NCBI GenBank assembly: GCA_026991755.1
Contig: JALXAX010000177.1
Coordinates: forward strand, 1 to 39,611
DNA: 39,611 nucleotides
Origin: Thiotrichaceae bacterium
GTDB taxonomy: Bacteria > Pseudomonadota > Gammaproteobacteria > Thiotrichales > Thiotrichaceae
Direction of reading: 5' to 3'
In this document: piece by piece, positions 8,647-16,241 of the stretch
Layout of the letters: each line of letters starts with the position of its first letter
How positions within the stretch are numbered: position 1 is the stretch's first letter
Program-made: the position numbers and the translations under genes
Notes under the pieces: model-generated
Databases searched by the model: none
What the model was told of the DNA's origin: nothing
What the model saw: only the letters and a program-made list of their open reading frames with translations

Positions 8647-10536
8647 CTATTTTGGGGTATAGCTAAGCGTTAGCATATAGTTTCGCCCATCCTGTGGGAA
8701 GAAAGCGGTTGTTTCGTATTCTTTATCGAAAAGGTTACCTACTTTGGCTTGCAAACTAAGACCTTTAGTTAATTGATAACCAAGCCGAAAGTCAGCAGTA
8801 GTATAGCCGCTAACGTTTAAATTATTACCCGCATCATCAAATCGACTTCCTTCTGCTATTAGATCAGAGCCGATACTTAATCTTCCAAAGCTTTTATCCG
8901 TGCTTAATCGGAAGCTTTTATCAGGGCGACGAGCTAATTTCTTACCATTGTTACTACTACTTTTGTTTTTAGTATCTAGCAATGTCAAATCAGCAGCGAC
9001 ATCCCATCCTGCTATTTGAGTGTTTACAATAGCCTCAAAGCCTTTGATAGTTGCTTTATCAATATTGTTAGCAAGAAAGATACTACTATCATAAACAATC
9101 AGATCATCTGCTTCTGTACGGTAAAGGTTGCTAGACCAGCTCCCCCATGTGTGTTTTCCGCGTAGCCCTAGTTCTGCTGTTTTAGATGTTTCAGGGTTAA
9201 GATCTGGGCTACCAAAGAAAGGAAAATACAATTGATTAAAAGTAGGGGCTTTAAAAGCCGTGCCGTAAGATGCAGTTAATGCAAGGTGTTCATTGATAGG
9301 ATGCTTAACAGCAACATTTCCCGTTGTATGACGTCCAAACTGCTCATTATCATCGTTTCTTAATCCAACGATGATGTCATGGTTAGCAATATGTCCTTGA
9401 TACTCCACAAATAAGCCTTTGTTGTTTCGAGAAGGTACAATATATTCTGTTGTATCTACTGTATCCTTTAAATAATCAAAGCCTACGGTGAATAGATTTT
9501 CATCATTTACATCTATATTTGATTGTAGGGAATAGGTATTCCGTTTGGTATCGAACCGGCTAAAAAAGACACCACTTTGAAAGTTGTTGTTCTTGTGGTC
9601 ATTGTGACCTGCTGAAAAGATAACATCCACACTATCACTCAGTTCAGAAGTAATATTTAAGCCGTAAGTTTGAGACAACGTATCAGCTTCATTGGGTGCA
9701 AAGGGTGGTGCTCCATCAAATTCAGTTTTGTTATCAGTTCGTAAGAATTGTGCTGATATTTTTGTATGATCAGTTAATTGATAACCCGCACTGAAAGAAG
9801 CCGATCTATTATCGTATGAGTCATCATCAGGTTCTTCGGTAAAGCATCCTGCACCAGGGAATCCACCCGGTGTTACAACAAAGGTTGAACTGCCTGTACA
9901 AGCATTATAACCATCTGTTTTCTCGCGCTTAAGGTTTACGCTGTACCAGCCCTTATCAAATCCACCACTAATTCCTGCTGATATTCCCTTGGTATTATGA
10001 CTTCCAGTCTTGATGGATACCGTAGGTTTGGCAGCTTCACCTGCTTTACTTTTCTTGGTGAATATTTGAATGACACCGCCGATTGCATCAGAGCCATACA
10101 AACTTGTTCTAGGGCCACGTACAATTTCAATTCGTTCAACTAGTTCAAGTGGGATGATAGATAGCGGGGCAGCGCCATCGGTAGCCGTATTAATTTTAAT
10201 ACCATCAATAATAACTAGAACATGGTCAGAATTCGTTCCGCGTAAAAATAAAGAAGTTTTCTTGCCAGCTCCGCCGTTATTGACTAAATGAAAGCCAGCT
10301 CTTGCACGTAATAATTCTTGTAAGCTCGTTGCTTGTTGTTTTTTGATGTCATCTTGAGTCAACACCGTCACAGATGCTAGTGCATCATCAACGGTTTGCG
10401 CAGTACGCGTTGCTGTAACAATAACTTCTTCTAGTTCTGTGGTTGTGTCCTCAGCAAAGACAAAAGATGAGGTAAGTAATAAGGGTAAAATAGAAAAGGA
10501 TGCACCAGAGATTCTGGTACGTTTGAAAGTACTCAT
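8647..10536 (-). CDS. btuB: TonB-dependent cobalamin receptor BtuB
   Basis: This outer-membrane receptor takes up vitamin B12 using TonB-ExbBD energy. From the chosen start at 10536, residues 1-28 form a signal peptide ending FVFA, followed by the TonB box EEVIVTATR (36-44). The plug domain includes SLFLRGTNSDHVLVIIDG and RIEIVRGPRTSLYGSDAIGG, and the rest is a 22-strand-type barrel. An upstream in-frame ATG at 10587 would add 17 non-signal residues; the 10536 start has AGGAG 9 nt upstream and gives a normal signal peptide. The protein ends SYTPK rather than in the aromatic residue common for barrel termini. B12 specificity is supported by the riboswitch immediately upstream and by btuM downstream. 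Confidence 0.92.
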   Translation of the reverse strand: MSTFKRTRISGASFSILPLLLTSSFVFAEDTTTELEEVIVTATRTAQTVDDALASVTVLTQDDIKKQQATSLQELLRARAGFHLVNNGGAGKKTSLFLRGTNSDHVLVIIDGIKINTATDGAAPLSIIPLELVERIEIVRGPRTSLYGSDAIGGVIQIFTKKSKAGEAAKPTVSIKTGSHNTKGISAGISGGFDKGWYSVNLKREKTDGYNACTGSSTFVVTPGGFPGAGCFTEEPDDDSYDNRSASFSAGYQLTDHTKISAQFLRTDNKTEFDGAPPFAPNEADTLSQTYGLNITSELSDSVDVIFSAGHNDHKNNNFQSGVFFSRFDTKRNTYSLQSNIDVNDENLFTVGFDYLKDTVDTTEYIVPSRNNKGLFVEYQGHIANHDIIVGLRNDDNEQFGRHTTGNVAVKHPINEHLALTASYGTAFKAPTFNQLYFPFFGSPDLNPETSKTAELGLRGKHTWGSWSSNLYRTEADDLIVYDSSIFLANNIDKATIKGFEAIVNTQIAGWDVAADLTLLDTKNKSSSNNGKKLARRPDKSFRLSTDKSFGRLSIGSDLIAEGSRFDDAGNNLNVSGYTTADFRLGYQLTKGLSLQAKVGNLFDKEYETTAFFPQDGRNYMLTLSYTPK

Positions 10537-10639
10537 TGATATAACTCCTGAAACCACGCCCGCCGCGCAGTGTAATAAAGTATGCAAAAATTAATTGCAG
10601 TAAGAAATGTTGTTAGATGATTGACACTCAAGTAACAAC

Positions 10640-10850
10640 GTGAGCTTCAGGCCGGTATCCGGACTTGTGAGGTATCTTTACATCAACTGCACCTTCCCAT
10701 GTTCGTAAACACAGTGGTTTTTTGCAGTTTTAACTCACTTACCGTTGCGGGGGCAGTGCTGGAATTGCAATTCAGTGATGATTGATTGCGCACCAGCTTC
10801 CCGTTTAACGTGCACCACATTAGTAGTGGCTTATGCACCTGAAGCGCAGA
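10640..10850 (-). promoter_or_regulatory. Cobalamin riboswitch controlling btuB-btuM
   Basis: Read on the minus strand, the leader contains the conserved cobalamin-aptamer blocks in the right order: AACGGGAAGCTGGTG, then GCCCCCGCAACGGTAA, then CCACTG, then GGGAAGG, and finally the B12-box region AAGTCCGGATACCGGCC (about 10650-10667). It lies about 100 nt upstream of the btuB start codon. By the known logic of the family, adenosylcobalamin binding should repress btuB expression when B12 is plentiful. The exact outer limits are estimated. An open reading frame on the opposite strand here is not coding. Confidence 0.95.
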
Positions 10851-10852
10851 GG

Positions 10853-10881
10853 AAAGTACGTGATTCCCGACGTAGAGTCAA
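10853..10881 (-). promoter_or_regulatory. Candidate sigma-70 promoter of btuB
   Basis: On the minus strand TTGACT (10876-10881) is followed after 17 bp by TACTTT (10853-10858). The -35 box is strong and the -10 box weak. Transcription would begin near 10846, right at the 5' edge of the riboswitch, which supports the call. Confidence 0.45.
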
Positions 10882-10927
10882 TAGAGAATTTTTGTTGTGT
10901 ATTGCTGTAGAAGGCGGTGCGATTATT

Positions 10928-10991
10928 AAATAGCCAAATAGCCAAATAGCCAAATAGCCAAATAGCCAAATAGCCAAATAGCCAAATAGCC
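10928..10991. repeat. Eight exact copies of an 8-bp tandem repeat
   Basis: AAATAGCC is repeated eight times without error. The array stops one base short of the uup stop codon and lies about 45 bp upstream of the candidate btuB promoter. Perfect short repeats of this kind are prone to copy-number change by slippage. Confidence 0.97.
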
Positions 10992-10992
10992 A

Positions 10993-12909
10993 TCAGCTAT
11001 CATCTAACTCTTCCCATCGAGTATAGTGCTGAGCAAGCTCTGCTTCATATTTTGCTAACTTATCTTGAGTCGCGGTAATGGTGTTTTGCGTTTGCTTATA
11101 AAAATCAGCCAGTCCCATTTCTGCATGGAGTGCTTCGATAGTGGTTTCCAAATCTTCGATAGCTTGTGGTAGCTTCTCAAGTTCGAGTCGTTCCTTATAG
11201 GTTAGCTTCTTCTCTTGGGTTTGTTTTGCAGGTTGTTTATCTTTGGCCTTAGTCTTAGTAACTTCTTGGTTTGAGGAAGCTTTAGATGGATTAGATAAGG
11301 TAGGGGTTTTGCTATCTCTAGTGCTTCTTTGTTTCATCCAGTCGTCATAGCCACCGACGTATTCTTCCAGATGTCCGTTGCCTTCAAATGCGATGGTGCT
11401 GGTTACGATATGATTAACAAAGCTTCTATCGTGAGAAACTAGTAATAATGTCCCTGTGTAATCAAGCAATAGCTCTTCGAGTAATTCCAATGTTTCGATG
11501 TCGAGATCATTAGTCGGCTCGTCCATGACCAAAACATTAGTAGGGCGGGTGAATAGTTTGGCGAGTAGCAGCCTGTTTCTTTCGCCACCTGATAGTGTTT
11601 TGACGGGGGAGTGAATTCTATCGGGTGTAAACAAGAAGTCTTGCAAATAGCTAATGACGTGTTTAGTTTGACCGTTAATCTCAATATTATCACTGCCTTC
11701 AGCAAGGTTGTCACGTACGGTCTTCTCTAAATCGAGTTGGTCACGTAACTGATCAAAGTAGGCTAATTCGATGTTAGTACCTAGCTTGACCGATCCTGTT
11801 GAAGGTTCTAACTTACCTAATAATATTTTCAGTAGTGTGGTTTTTCCCACACCGTTAGGGCCAAGTAGCGCGACTTTATCACCCCGTTGAATGGTGGTTG
11901 AGAAGCTTTTAAGGATTTCGTTATCATCGTAGCTAAAGCTGATGTCTTTTGCTTCTACTACTAGCTTTCCAGACTTCTTATTAGTGTCCATGCTGATATT
12001 GACATTGCCTTGCTGATTGCGACGCTGCGCTCTTTCTCGACGCATTTTTTCTAAAGCGCGCACTCTGCCTTCATTACGGGTACGTCGTGCCTTAATGCCT
12101 TTGCGAATCCAGACTTCTTCTTGAGCTAGCTTTTTATCAAAGCGGGCGTTTTCAGCATCTTCCGCTTCTAGCATTTCTTCTTTGCGTGCCAAGAAGCTAT
12201 CGTAGTTGCCAGGAAAGCTAATCAACCTGCCACGATCAAGTTCTATAATGCGTGTCGCCATATTTCTAAGGAAGGTTCTATCATGGGTAATAAAAACGAT
12301 ACTGCCTTTAAAGCCTTTTAGAAAATCTTCAAGCCATTGGATAGAGGCAATATCCAAGTGGTTAGTTGGCTCATCGAGTAATAAAATATCGGGTTGTAGT
12401 AACAAGGCTTTTGCTAAAAGCACACGACGTTTAAGACCCCCTGACAGGGATGAAAATAATTCATCAGCAGGTAAGGAGAGTTTGGAGATAATAGTTTCAA
12501 CTTGCTGATTTAACTCCCAGCCGTTATTCACTTCAAGCTGTTGTTGGACTTTAGCGAGTTTGTCCATCCAGACTTCATCATGCGTTTCACTATGGCTGAG
12601 ATCGTGATATTCACTTAATAATTTACCCACTTCAGGCAAACCGCTGGCGACCACATTAAACACGCTATCGTCAATCCCTTCAGGCACCTCTTGTTCTAGC
12701 TTAGTGACGGTGATGCCGCCTTTTACAACACGCTCGCCCAAGTCGGTGGGTAGTTGTCCTTGAATGACTTTGAGTAGGGTAGATTTACCTGCTCCATTGC
12801 GACCGATTAAACACACCCGTTCGCGGGGTTCAATAATGAGATCAAGTTTGTCGAGTAAGGGTAAACCCCCGAAGCTGAGTTGAATATCTTGTAGTCGTAA
12901 AAGTGCCAT
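10993..12909 (-). CDS. uup: ABC-F ATPase Uup
   Basis: This is a soluble tandem ATP-binding protein of the ABC-F class, with no membrane domain, thought to act on ribosomes or branched DNA intermediates. The first nucleotide-binding domain has Walker A GRNGAGKST (36-44), signature LSGGLKRR (about 155) and LLLDEPTNHLD. Then comes the linker EVWIRKGIKARRTRNEGRVR typical of Uup. The second domain has GPNGVGKTT (350-358), LSGGERNRLL and VMDEPTNDLD. A charged coiled-coil tail (about 545-638) is the Uup DNA-binding C-terminal domain. The start at 12909 (MALLRLQDIQ) aligns with E. coli Uup. A longer reading from 12972 would run into a mobile element and is rejected, although 12909 has only a poor ribosome site. 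Confidence 0.93.
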   Translation of the reverse strand: MALLRLQDIQLSFGGLPLLDKLDLIIEPRERVCLIGRNGAGKSTLLKVIQGQLPTDLGERVVKGGITVTKLEQEVPEGIDDSVFNVVASGLPEVGKLLSEYHDLSHSETHDEVWMDKLAKVQQQLEVNNGWELNQQVETIISKLSLPADELFSSLSGGLKRRVLLAKALLLQPDILLLDEPTNHLDIASIQWLEDFLKGFKGSIVFITHDRTFLRNMATRIIELDRGRLISFPGNYDSFLARKEEMLEAEDAENARFDKKLAQEEVWIRKGIKARRTRNEGRVRALEKMRRERAQRRNQQGNVNISMDTNKKSGKLVVEAKDISFSYDDNEILKSFSTTIQRGDKVALLGPNGVGKTTLLKILLGKLEPSTGSVKLGTNIELAYFDQLRDQLDLEKTVRDNLAEGSDNIEINGQTKHVISYLQDFLFTPDRIHSPVKTLSGGERNRLLLAKLFTRPTNVLVMDEPTNDLDIETLELLEELLLDYTGTLLLVSHDRSFVNHIVTSTIAFEGNGHLEEYVGGYDDWMKQRSTRDSKTPTLSNPSKASSNQEVTKTKAKDKQPAKQTQEKKLTYKERLELEKLPQAIEDLETTIEALHAEMGLADFYKQTQNTITATQDKLAKYEAELAQHYTRWEELDDS

Positions 12910-12968
12910 TAGATTGAACGCTGTTATAAAGTTGGGCGGATTATATAGCGCTAACAGATGGGATGATA

Positions 12969-13079
12969 TCAATAGTTGTAAAAGTATATTTAGTAAAACT
13001 GCGCCCTTTGATTCTGCTCAGGGTGCTACTCTGTAGCCTGAGCGGAGTCGAAGGTGTAGAACTTTTGCAACAATTAATA
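12969..13079 (-). mobile_element. MITE family F1, copy 1 (degenerate, inverted)
   Basis: Read on the minus strand, this begins TATTAATTGTTGCAAAAGT and ends near a partial match to the other terminus. It contains the family core arms CCTTCGACTCCGCTCAGG and CCCTGAGC, separated by CTACAGAGTAGCA. It is about 111 bp, shorter and more mutated than the three copies at 27674, 28025 and 38791. It lies between uup and the sigma-factor gene. The core hairpin could also act as a transcription barrier. Confidence 0.85.
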
Positions 13080-13127
13080 GTTTGTTTTTAGTGATTTATT
13101 CGGGTTTAAGGCTGATCAGGTTTAAGA

Positions 13128-13667
13128 CTAAATAGCTATCGCTTGCGGCTTACCACGTCTAATCCAGGCTTTCACCGTGCCTAGCGGAACGCCTAGTTTT
13201 TTCGATAGTTCTTGATGAGTATGCCCATAATAGCTTGAAAGCATTATGCATTCACGTTGCAGTGGCTTCAGGTCTTTTAAAGAATCTAAACGTTGTTTTA
13301 CTTCATTGCCTAATGCAGCAACGCTTTCAGGCATCATTGAGGAAGAAGCAAGTGTGGATAGGTCATACTCATCTACTATGCTTTGCTGTGGCCTGCTTTT
13401 ACGAGCGCGTAACTTGTCTAACGCAGTATTGCGAGTAATCGTGTACATCCACGTTAATGAGCTGCTCTTACTTGCATCGAAGGAGCTCGCTTTTTGCCAT
13501 ATCTTTAAATAAGTTTCTTGAAGACATTCTTCGGCTAGATGTTTCTTGTCTAACAGTCGGAGTGCTAAGGAATAAAGGATGGGTGATGTCTCATCATAAA
13601 GTTTCTTAAAAGCTTGTTGGTCATTGTTAGCGCTTTGTTTAAGAAGTTCTACGTGATCAGTATTCAT
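13128..13667 (-). CDS. ECF-type RNA polymerase sigma factor
   Basis: The sigma-2 region (about residues 20-90) contains EECLQETYLKIWQKASSFD and WMYTITRNTALDKLRARKSR. The sigma-4 region (about 125-172) contains LKPLQRECIMLSSYYGHTHQELSKKL and then GTVKAWIRRG. There is no region 1 or 3, as expected for extracytoplasmic-function sigma factors. The protein stops eight residues after RRG (179 aa in total), where relatives usually continue with a short LxxLKxCL-type helix, so the end may be trimmed. No anti-sigma gene follows; only 48 bp separates the stop from an F1 element. The gene is divergent from two spondin-domain genes, which it may control. That link is inference. Confidence 0.88.
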   Translation of the reverse strand: MNTDHVELLKQSANNDQQAFKKLYDETSPILYSLALRLLDKKHLAEECLQETYLKIWQKASSFDASKSSSLTWMYTITRNTALDKLRARKSRPQQSIVDEYDLSTLASSSMMPESVAALGNEVKQRLDSLKDLKPLQRECIMLSSYYGHTHQELSKKLGVPLGTVKAWIRRGKPQAIAI

Positions 13668-13851
13668 GATTGTGCTCTCTTTATTATTGATGAGGCTACT
13701 TTATCGACTGATCAAAAATAGTTCATAAACATTTTATAAACTTTTAGATAAATTGTTAAAAAGTTAGTTTATACAATGTTTACATTTGCGTGACATTTTG
13801 GTGATCTTTGTTAGCCATACTTAGCTCTCTATAAACCATTAGGAGCAGAAA

Positions 13852-14556
13852 ATGATTAAAAAAATAATGTTAAGTTGTAGTGCTTTAGTAATAGCAGCAA
13901 CGACTTCCTCAGTACAGGCGCAGCAACTTTCAGTAAGTGTAGAAAATTTAACCAATGGTATGAACTTTACAGGATTATTAATCAGTGCGCATGATGATGC
14001 GACTCATTTATTCCAGACAGGAGAAGCCGCTAGTGCAGAATTACAAGCAATGGCTGAAGGCGGTGCACTCCCAGGTCTGGTTGCGTTATTGGGTAGTGCT
14101 AATAATGCAGTTGACCCTGTTGGTGGATTGCTTGGACCCGGACTCAAATCTCCCGCAGCGGCTATTGATACAGGAACTTCTAATAATAAATATCTCTCAG
14201 TGGTAGCGATGATGTTGCCTACTAATGACGGATTCATCGGTTTAGATGGTTGGGAAATACCGACAACATCAGGTACATATACGATCTACCTAAACGGTTA
14301 TGATGCGGGTACAGAAGCTAATGATGAGATCATCAATGGCGGAGGAATGCCTAATACACCAGGTATCCCAGCGGCACCAAGTGGCCCAACGGGAACAGGG
14401 GCATCGGGTGTTGCGGGAGCTGATGAGAATCAAACCATACACATTCATCGAGGCAATTTAGGTGATACTGATGCAACAGGTGGTAAGAGTGATGTAGACA
14501 GTAGGGTACATCGTTGGCTGAACCCTGTTGCTCGTGTCACAGTAACGGTTCAATAG
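13852..14556 (+). CDS. Secreted spondin-domain protein
   Basis: This is a 234-residue exported protein. Residues 1-23 form a signal peptide ending SSVQA, and the mature part is a single spondin_N-like domain. Family features visible are the opening strand LSVSVENLTNGMNFTGLLIS, the segment VVAMMLPTNDGFIGLDG, the motif NGYDAGTEANDE and the ending NPVARVTVTV. Spondin domains are secreted beta-rich domains that bind partners at surfaces. The bacterial role is unknown. The start has AGGAG 6 nt upstream. It is followed after 9 nt by a second spondin gene with which it is surely co-transcribed. The divergent sigma gene is 184 bp away. Confidence 0.85.
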   Translation: MIKKIMLSCSALVIAATTSSVQAQQLSVSVENLTNGMNFTGLLISAHDDATHLFQTGEAASAELQAMAEGGALPGLVALLGSANNAVDPVGGLLGPGLKSPAAAIDTGTSNNKYLSVVAMMLPTNDGFIGLDGWEIPTTSGTYTIYLNGYDAGTEANDEIINGGGMPNTPGIPAAPSGPTGTGASGVAGADENQTIHIHRGNLGDTDATGGKSDVDSRVHRWLNPVARVTVTVQ

Positions 14557-14565
14557 GAGGCTGTG

Positions 14566-15291
14566 ATGAAAACTCATTATAAAATAATAAGCTATAGTGC
14601 TGTGCTATCTAGCCTACTGATACTATCAGGTTGTCATAGCAATGATAATGTAAGCAGCGGTGGTAATACCAACGATAACAAACGCTCTTATACGGTTTCG
14701 GTAAGTAATTTAACTGGGAACCAACCGCTTTCGCCTGTTGGTTTAGTCTTGGATAAGGAGGGTTTTAAAGCCTGGATGACGGGGCAAACGGCAAATGAAG
14801 CATTAGAGCAATTAGCTGAAGGTGGCGATGCATCGGCATTAGTATCACAAGCTAGTGCATTGGCTTCAAATCTAGCTACTACAACAGGAACGGGAGCCAT
14901 TGCCTCGGGTATGAGTCAGCAGTTTACGTTGTCTGCAACGGATGCTAGTAGTGCAAAGCTAACGGTATTTAGTATGTTAATCAATACCAATGATGCGTTT
15001 ACAGGCGTCAATGCTGTTTCGCTTGATGCATTAATGGTTGATCAAGAATTGGTGCTTGATGTACCTGCTTATGATGCTGGCACAGAGCTGAATTCGGAAG
15101 AAGCAGGGACAATGCCAGGCCCAGCAGATGGCGGAGAAGGTTTTAACGCTGCAAGAGATGATCTGTTAGATAAAGTAACTATTCACCAAGGCGTGATTTC
15201 ACAAGATGATGGTTTGGCGAGTTCAACACTTGATCAGTCGCATCGTTTTGACAATCCTGTGGCTCGTGTCATTATTACTCGTACGGAATAA
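14566..15291 (+). CDS. Spondin-domain lipoprotein
   Basis: This is a paralogue-like partner of the upstream gene, carrying a lipoprotein signal (LLILSGC, lipid-modified Cys at about residue 22) in place of a cleaved signal peptide. The domain shows the same landmarks: YTVSVSNLTGNQPLSPVGLV, FSMLINTNDAFTGVNAV, PAYDAGTELNSE and a final NPVARVIITR. The ATG at 14566 is preferred over the in-frame GTG at 14563, because AGGAGG (14555-14560) then sits 5 nt away. Ser follows the lipid Cys by two positions and no Asp is at +2, so outer-membrane sorting is likely. The pair probably provides one free and one membrane-tethered spondin protein. A strong terminator follows. Confidence 0.87.
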   Translation: MKTHYKIISYSAVLSSLLILSGCHSNDNVSSGGNTNDNKRSYTVSVSNLTGNQPLSPVGLVLDKEGFKAWMTGQTANEALEQLAEGGDASALVSQASALASNLATTTGTGAIASGMSQQFTLSATDASSAKLTVFSMLINTNDAFTGVNAVSLDALMVDQELVLDVPAYDAGTELNSEEAGTMPGPADGGEGFNAARDDLLDKVTIHQGVISQDDGLASSTLDQSHRFDNPVARVIITRTE

Positions 15292-15329
15292 TTTCACCCT
15301 TAATTACTACCTATCACAATTGTAGTTAT

Positions 15330-15372
15330 AACGCTTTTATAGGGCTATCCCTGTAAAAGCGTTTTCTATTTT
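15330..15372 (+). terminator. Rho-independent terminator of the spondin operon
   Basis: The stem AACGCTTTTATAGGG pairs with CCCTGTAAAAGCGTT (15 bp, one wobble) around a CTAT loop, followed by TTCTATTTT. It ends only 11 nt before the response-regulator start codon. A -10-like TATAAC (15327-15332), with a weak -35 17 bp upstream (TTACTA), overlaps the left arm and may drive the two-component genes. Confidence 0.85.
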
Positions 15373-15383
15373 GGAATCTATAT

Positions 15384-16241
15384 ATGCCTCATGTCATTAT
15401 CGTTGAAGACGATCAGTCTATTGCTGAAATGTTACAGTTTCATATGCAAGAGCAGGGCTACCAAGTTACTCATTTTGCGGATGGAGAAAAAGCTCGACAG
15501 TTTTTACTTCAGGATCATAAAGACAGCAATACATCCTTTGATTTGGTGGTTTTAGATATCATGCTACCCGGTTGTAATGGCCTGGATATTTGCAAGCAAT
15601 TGCGGTATGAACAACCGCTTACCCCTATATTAATGCTAACTTCGTTATCAGCCGAAGCTGATAGAGTCATAGGACTTGAGCTTGGAGCGGATGATTATTT
15701 AACCAAGCCGTTTAGTATGCGCGAATGTGTGGCAAGAGTGAAAGCGTTGTTACGTCGTTCGCAAGCGGTTCTATCTATGCAGTCTGAGCAAGCTCAAGAG
15801 AAAGAAGTAGAGCAACTTCACGTCGAAGAGTTGGTTTTGGATGCAGGCAGTCGTACCGTGTTGTTTGATCACAAATCGGTAGATTTGACCGCAAGAGAGT
15901 TCGATTTATTGTTTTATTTGCTGAAAAACAAAGGCAGAGTGTTTTCACGCAATCAGTTACTAGATGCTGTTTGGGGCTACAGTCATGATGGTTATGAACA
16001 TACCGTCAATACGCACATTAATCGGCTTCGAAATAAACTAGTTCGAACGGAAGGTAAAGCTGATTTTATTCAAACCGTATGGGGAGTGGGTTATAAGTTT
16101 TTAGATGAAGAGTCCTCAACGAGTAAAGAGCCATCAGCAGGTAAAGAGTCCTCAACGGGTAAAGAGCAATCAGCAGGTAAAATGCCATCAACAAGTAAAA
16201 AGCCTTCAACGGATAACACTGACTCTGGAAAAAGCTCATGA
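15384..16241 (+). CDS. OmpR/PhoB-family response regulator with repetitive tail
   Basis: This is a DNA-binding response regulator. The receiver domain (about 1-120) has the acid pair Asp9/Asp10, phosphoacceptor Asp58 (LVVLDIMLPG), Thr86 and Lys108 (LTKPF). The winged-helix domain (about 140-240) has LTAREFDLLFYLLKNKGRV and ends with the usual WGVGYKF. After that comes an unusual tail of about 43 residues, rich in Ser, Lys and Gly, encoded by six 18-nt repeats. The stop overlaps the kinase start (ATGA, 4 nt), so the two are translationally coupled. The cognate partner is the downstream histidine kinase. Which genes are controlled cannot be read here; the adjacent spondin operon is a candidate. 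Confidence 0.93.
   Translation: MPHVIIVEDDQSIAEMLQFHMQEQGYQVTHFADGEKARQFLLQDHKDSNTSFDLVVLDIMLPGCNGLDICKQLRYEQPLTPILMLTSLSAEADRVIGLELGADDYLTKPFSMRECVARVKALLRRSQAVLSMQSEQAQEKEVEQLHVEELVLDAGSRTVLFDHKSVDLTAREFDLLFYLLKNKGRVFSRNQLLDAVWGYSHDGYEHTVNTHINRLRNKLVRTEGKADFIQTVWGVGYKFLDEESSTSKEPSAGKESSTGKEQSAGKMPSTSKKPSTDNTDSGKSS
16110..16217 (+). repeat. Six 18-nt coding repeats in the regulator tail
   Basis: Units start at 16110, 16128, 16146, 16164, 16182 and 16200. Each encodes six residues of the pattern [E/M/K]-[S/P/Q]-S-[T/A]-[S/G/D]-[K/N]. Units 1 and 3 (GAGTCCTCAACG...) and units 2 and 4 (...TCAGCAGGTAAA) are closest, so the array may have grown as a 36-nt dimer. Confidence 0.9.

Noticed and set aside
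10745-10933. Plus-strand frame opposite the cobalamin riboswitch
   Set aside because: It lies over conserved aptamer blocks and the btuB promoter and has no ribosome site or protein-like composition.
12910-12972. Longer uup start at 12972
   Set aside because: It enters the terminal repeat of an F1 element and adds residues not found in Uup; 12909 aligns with E. coli.
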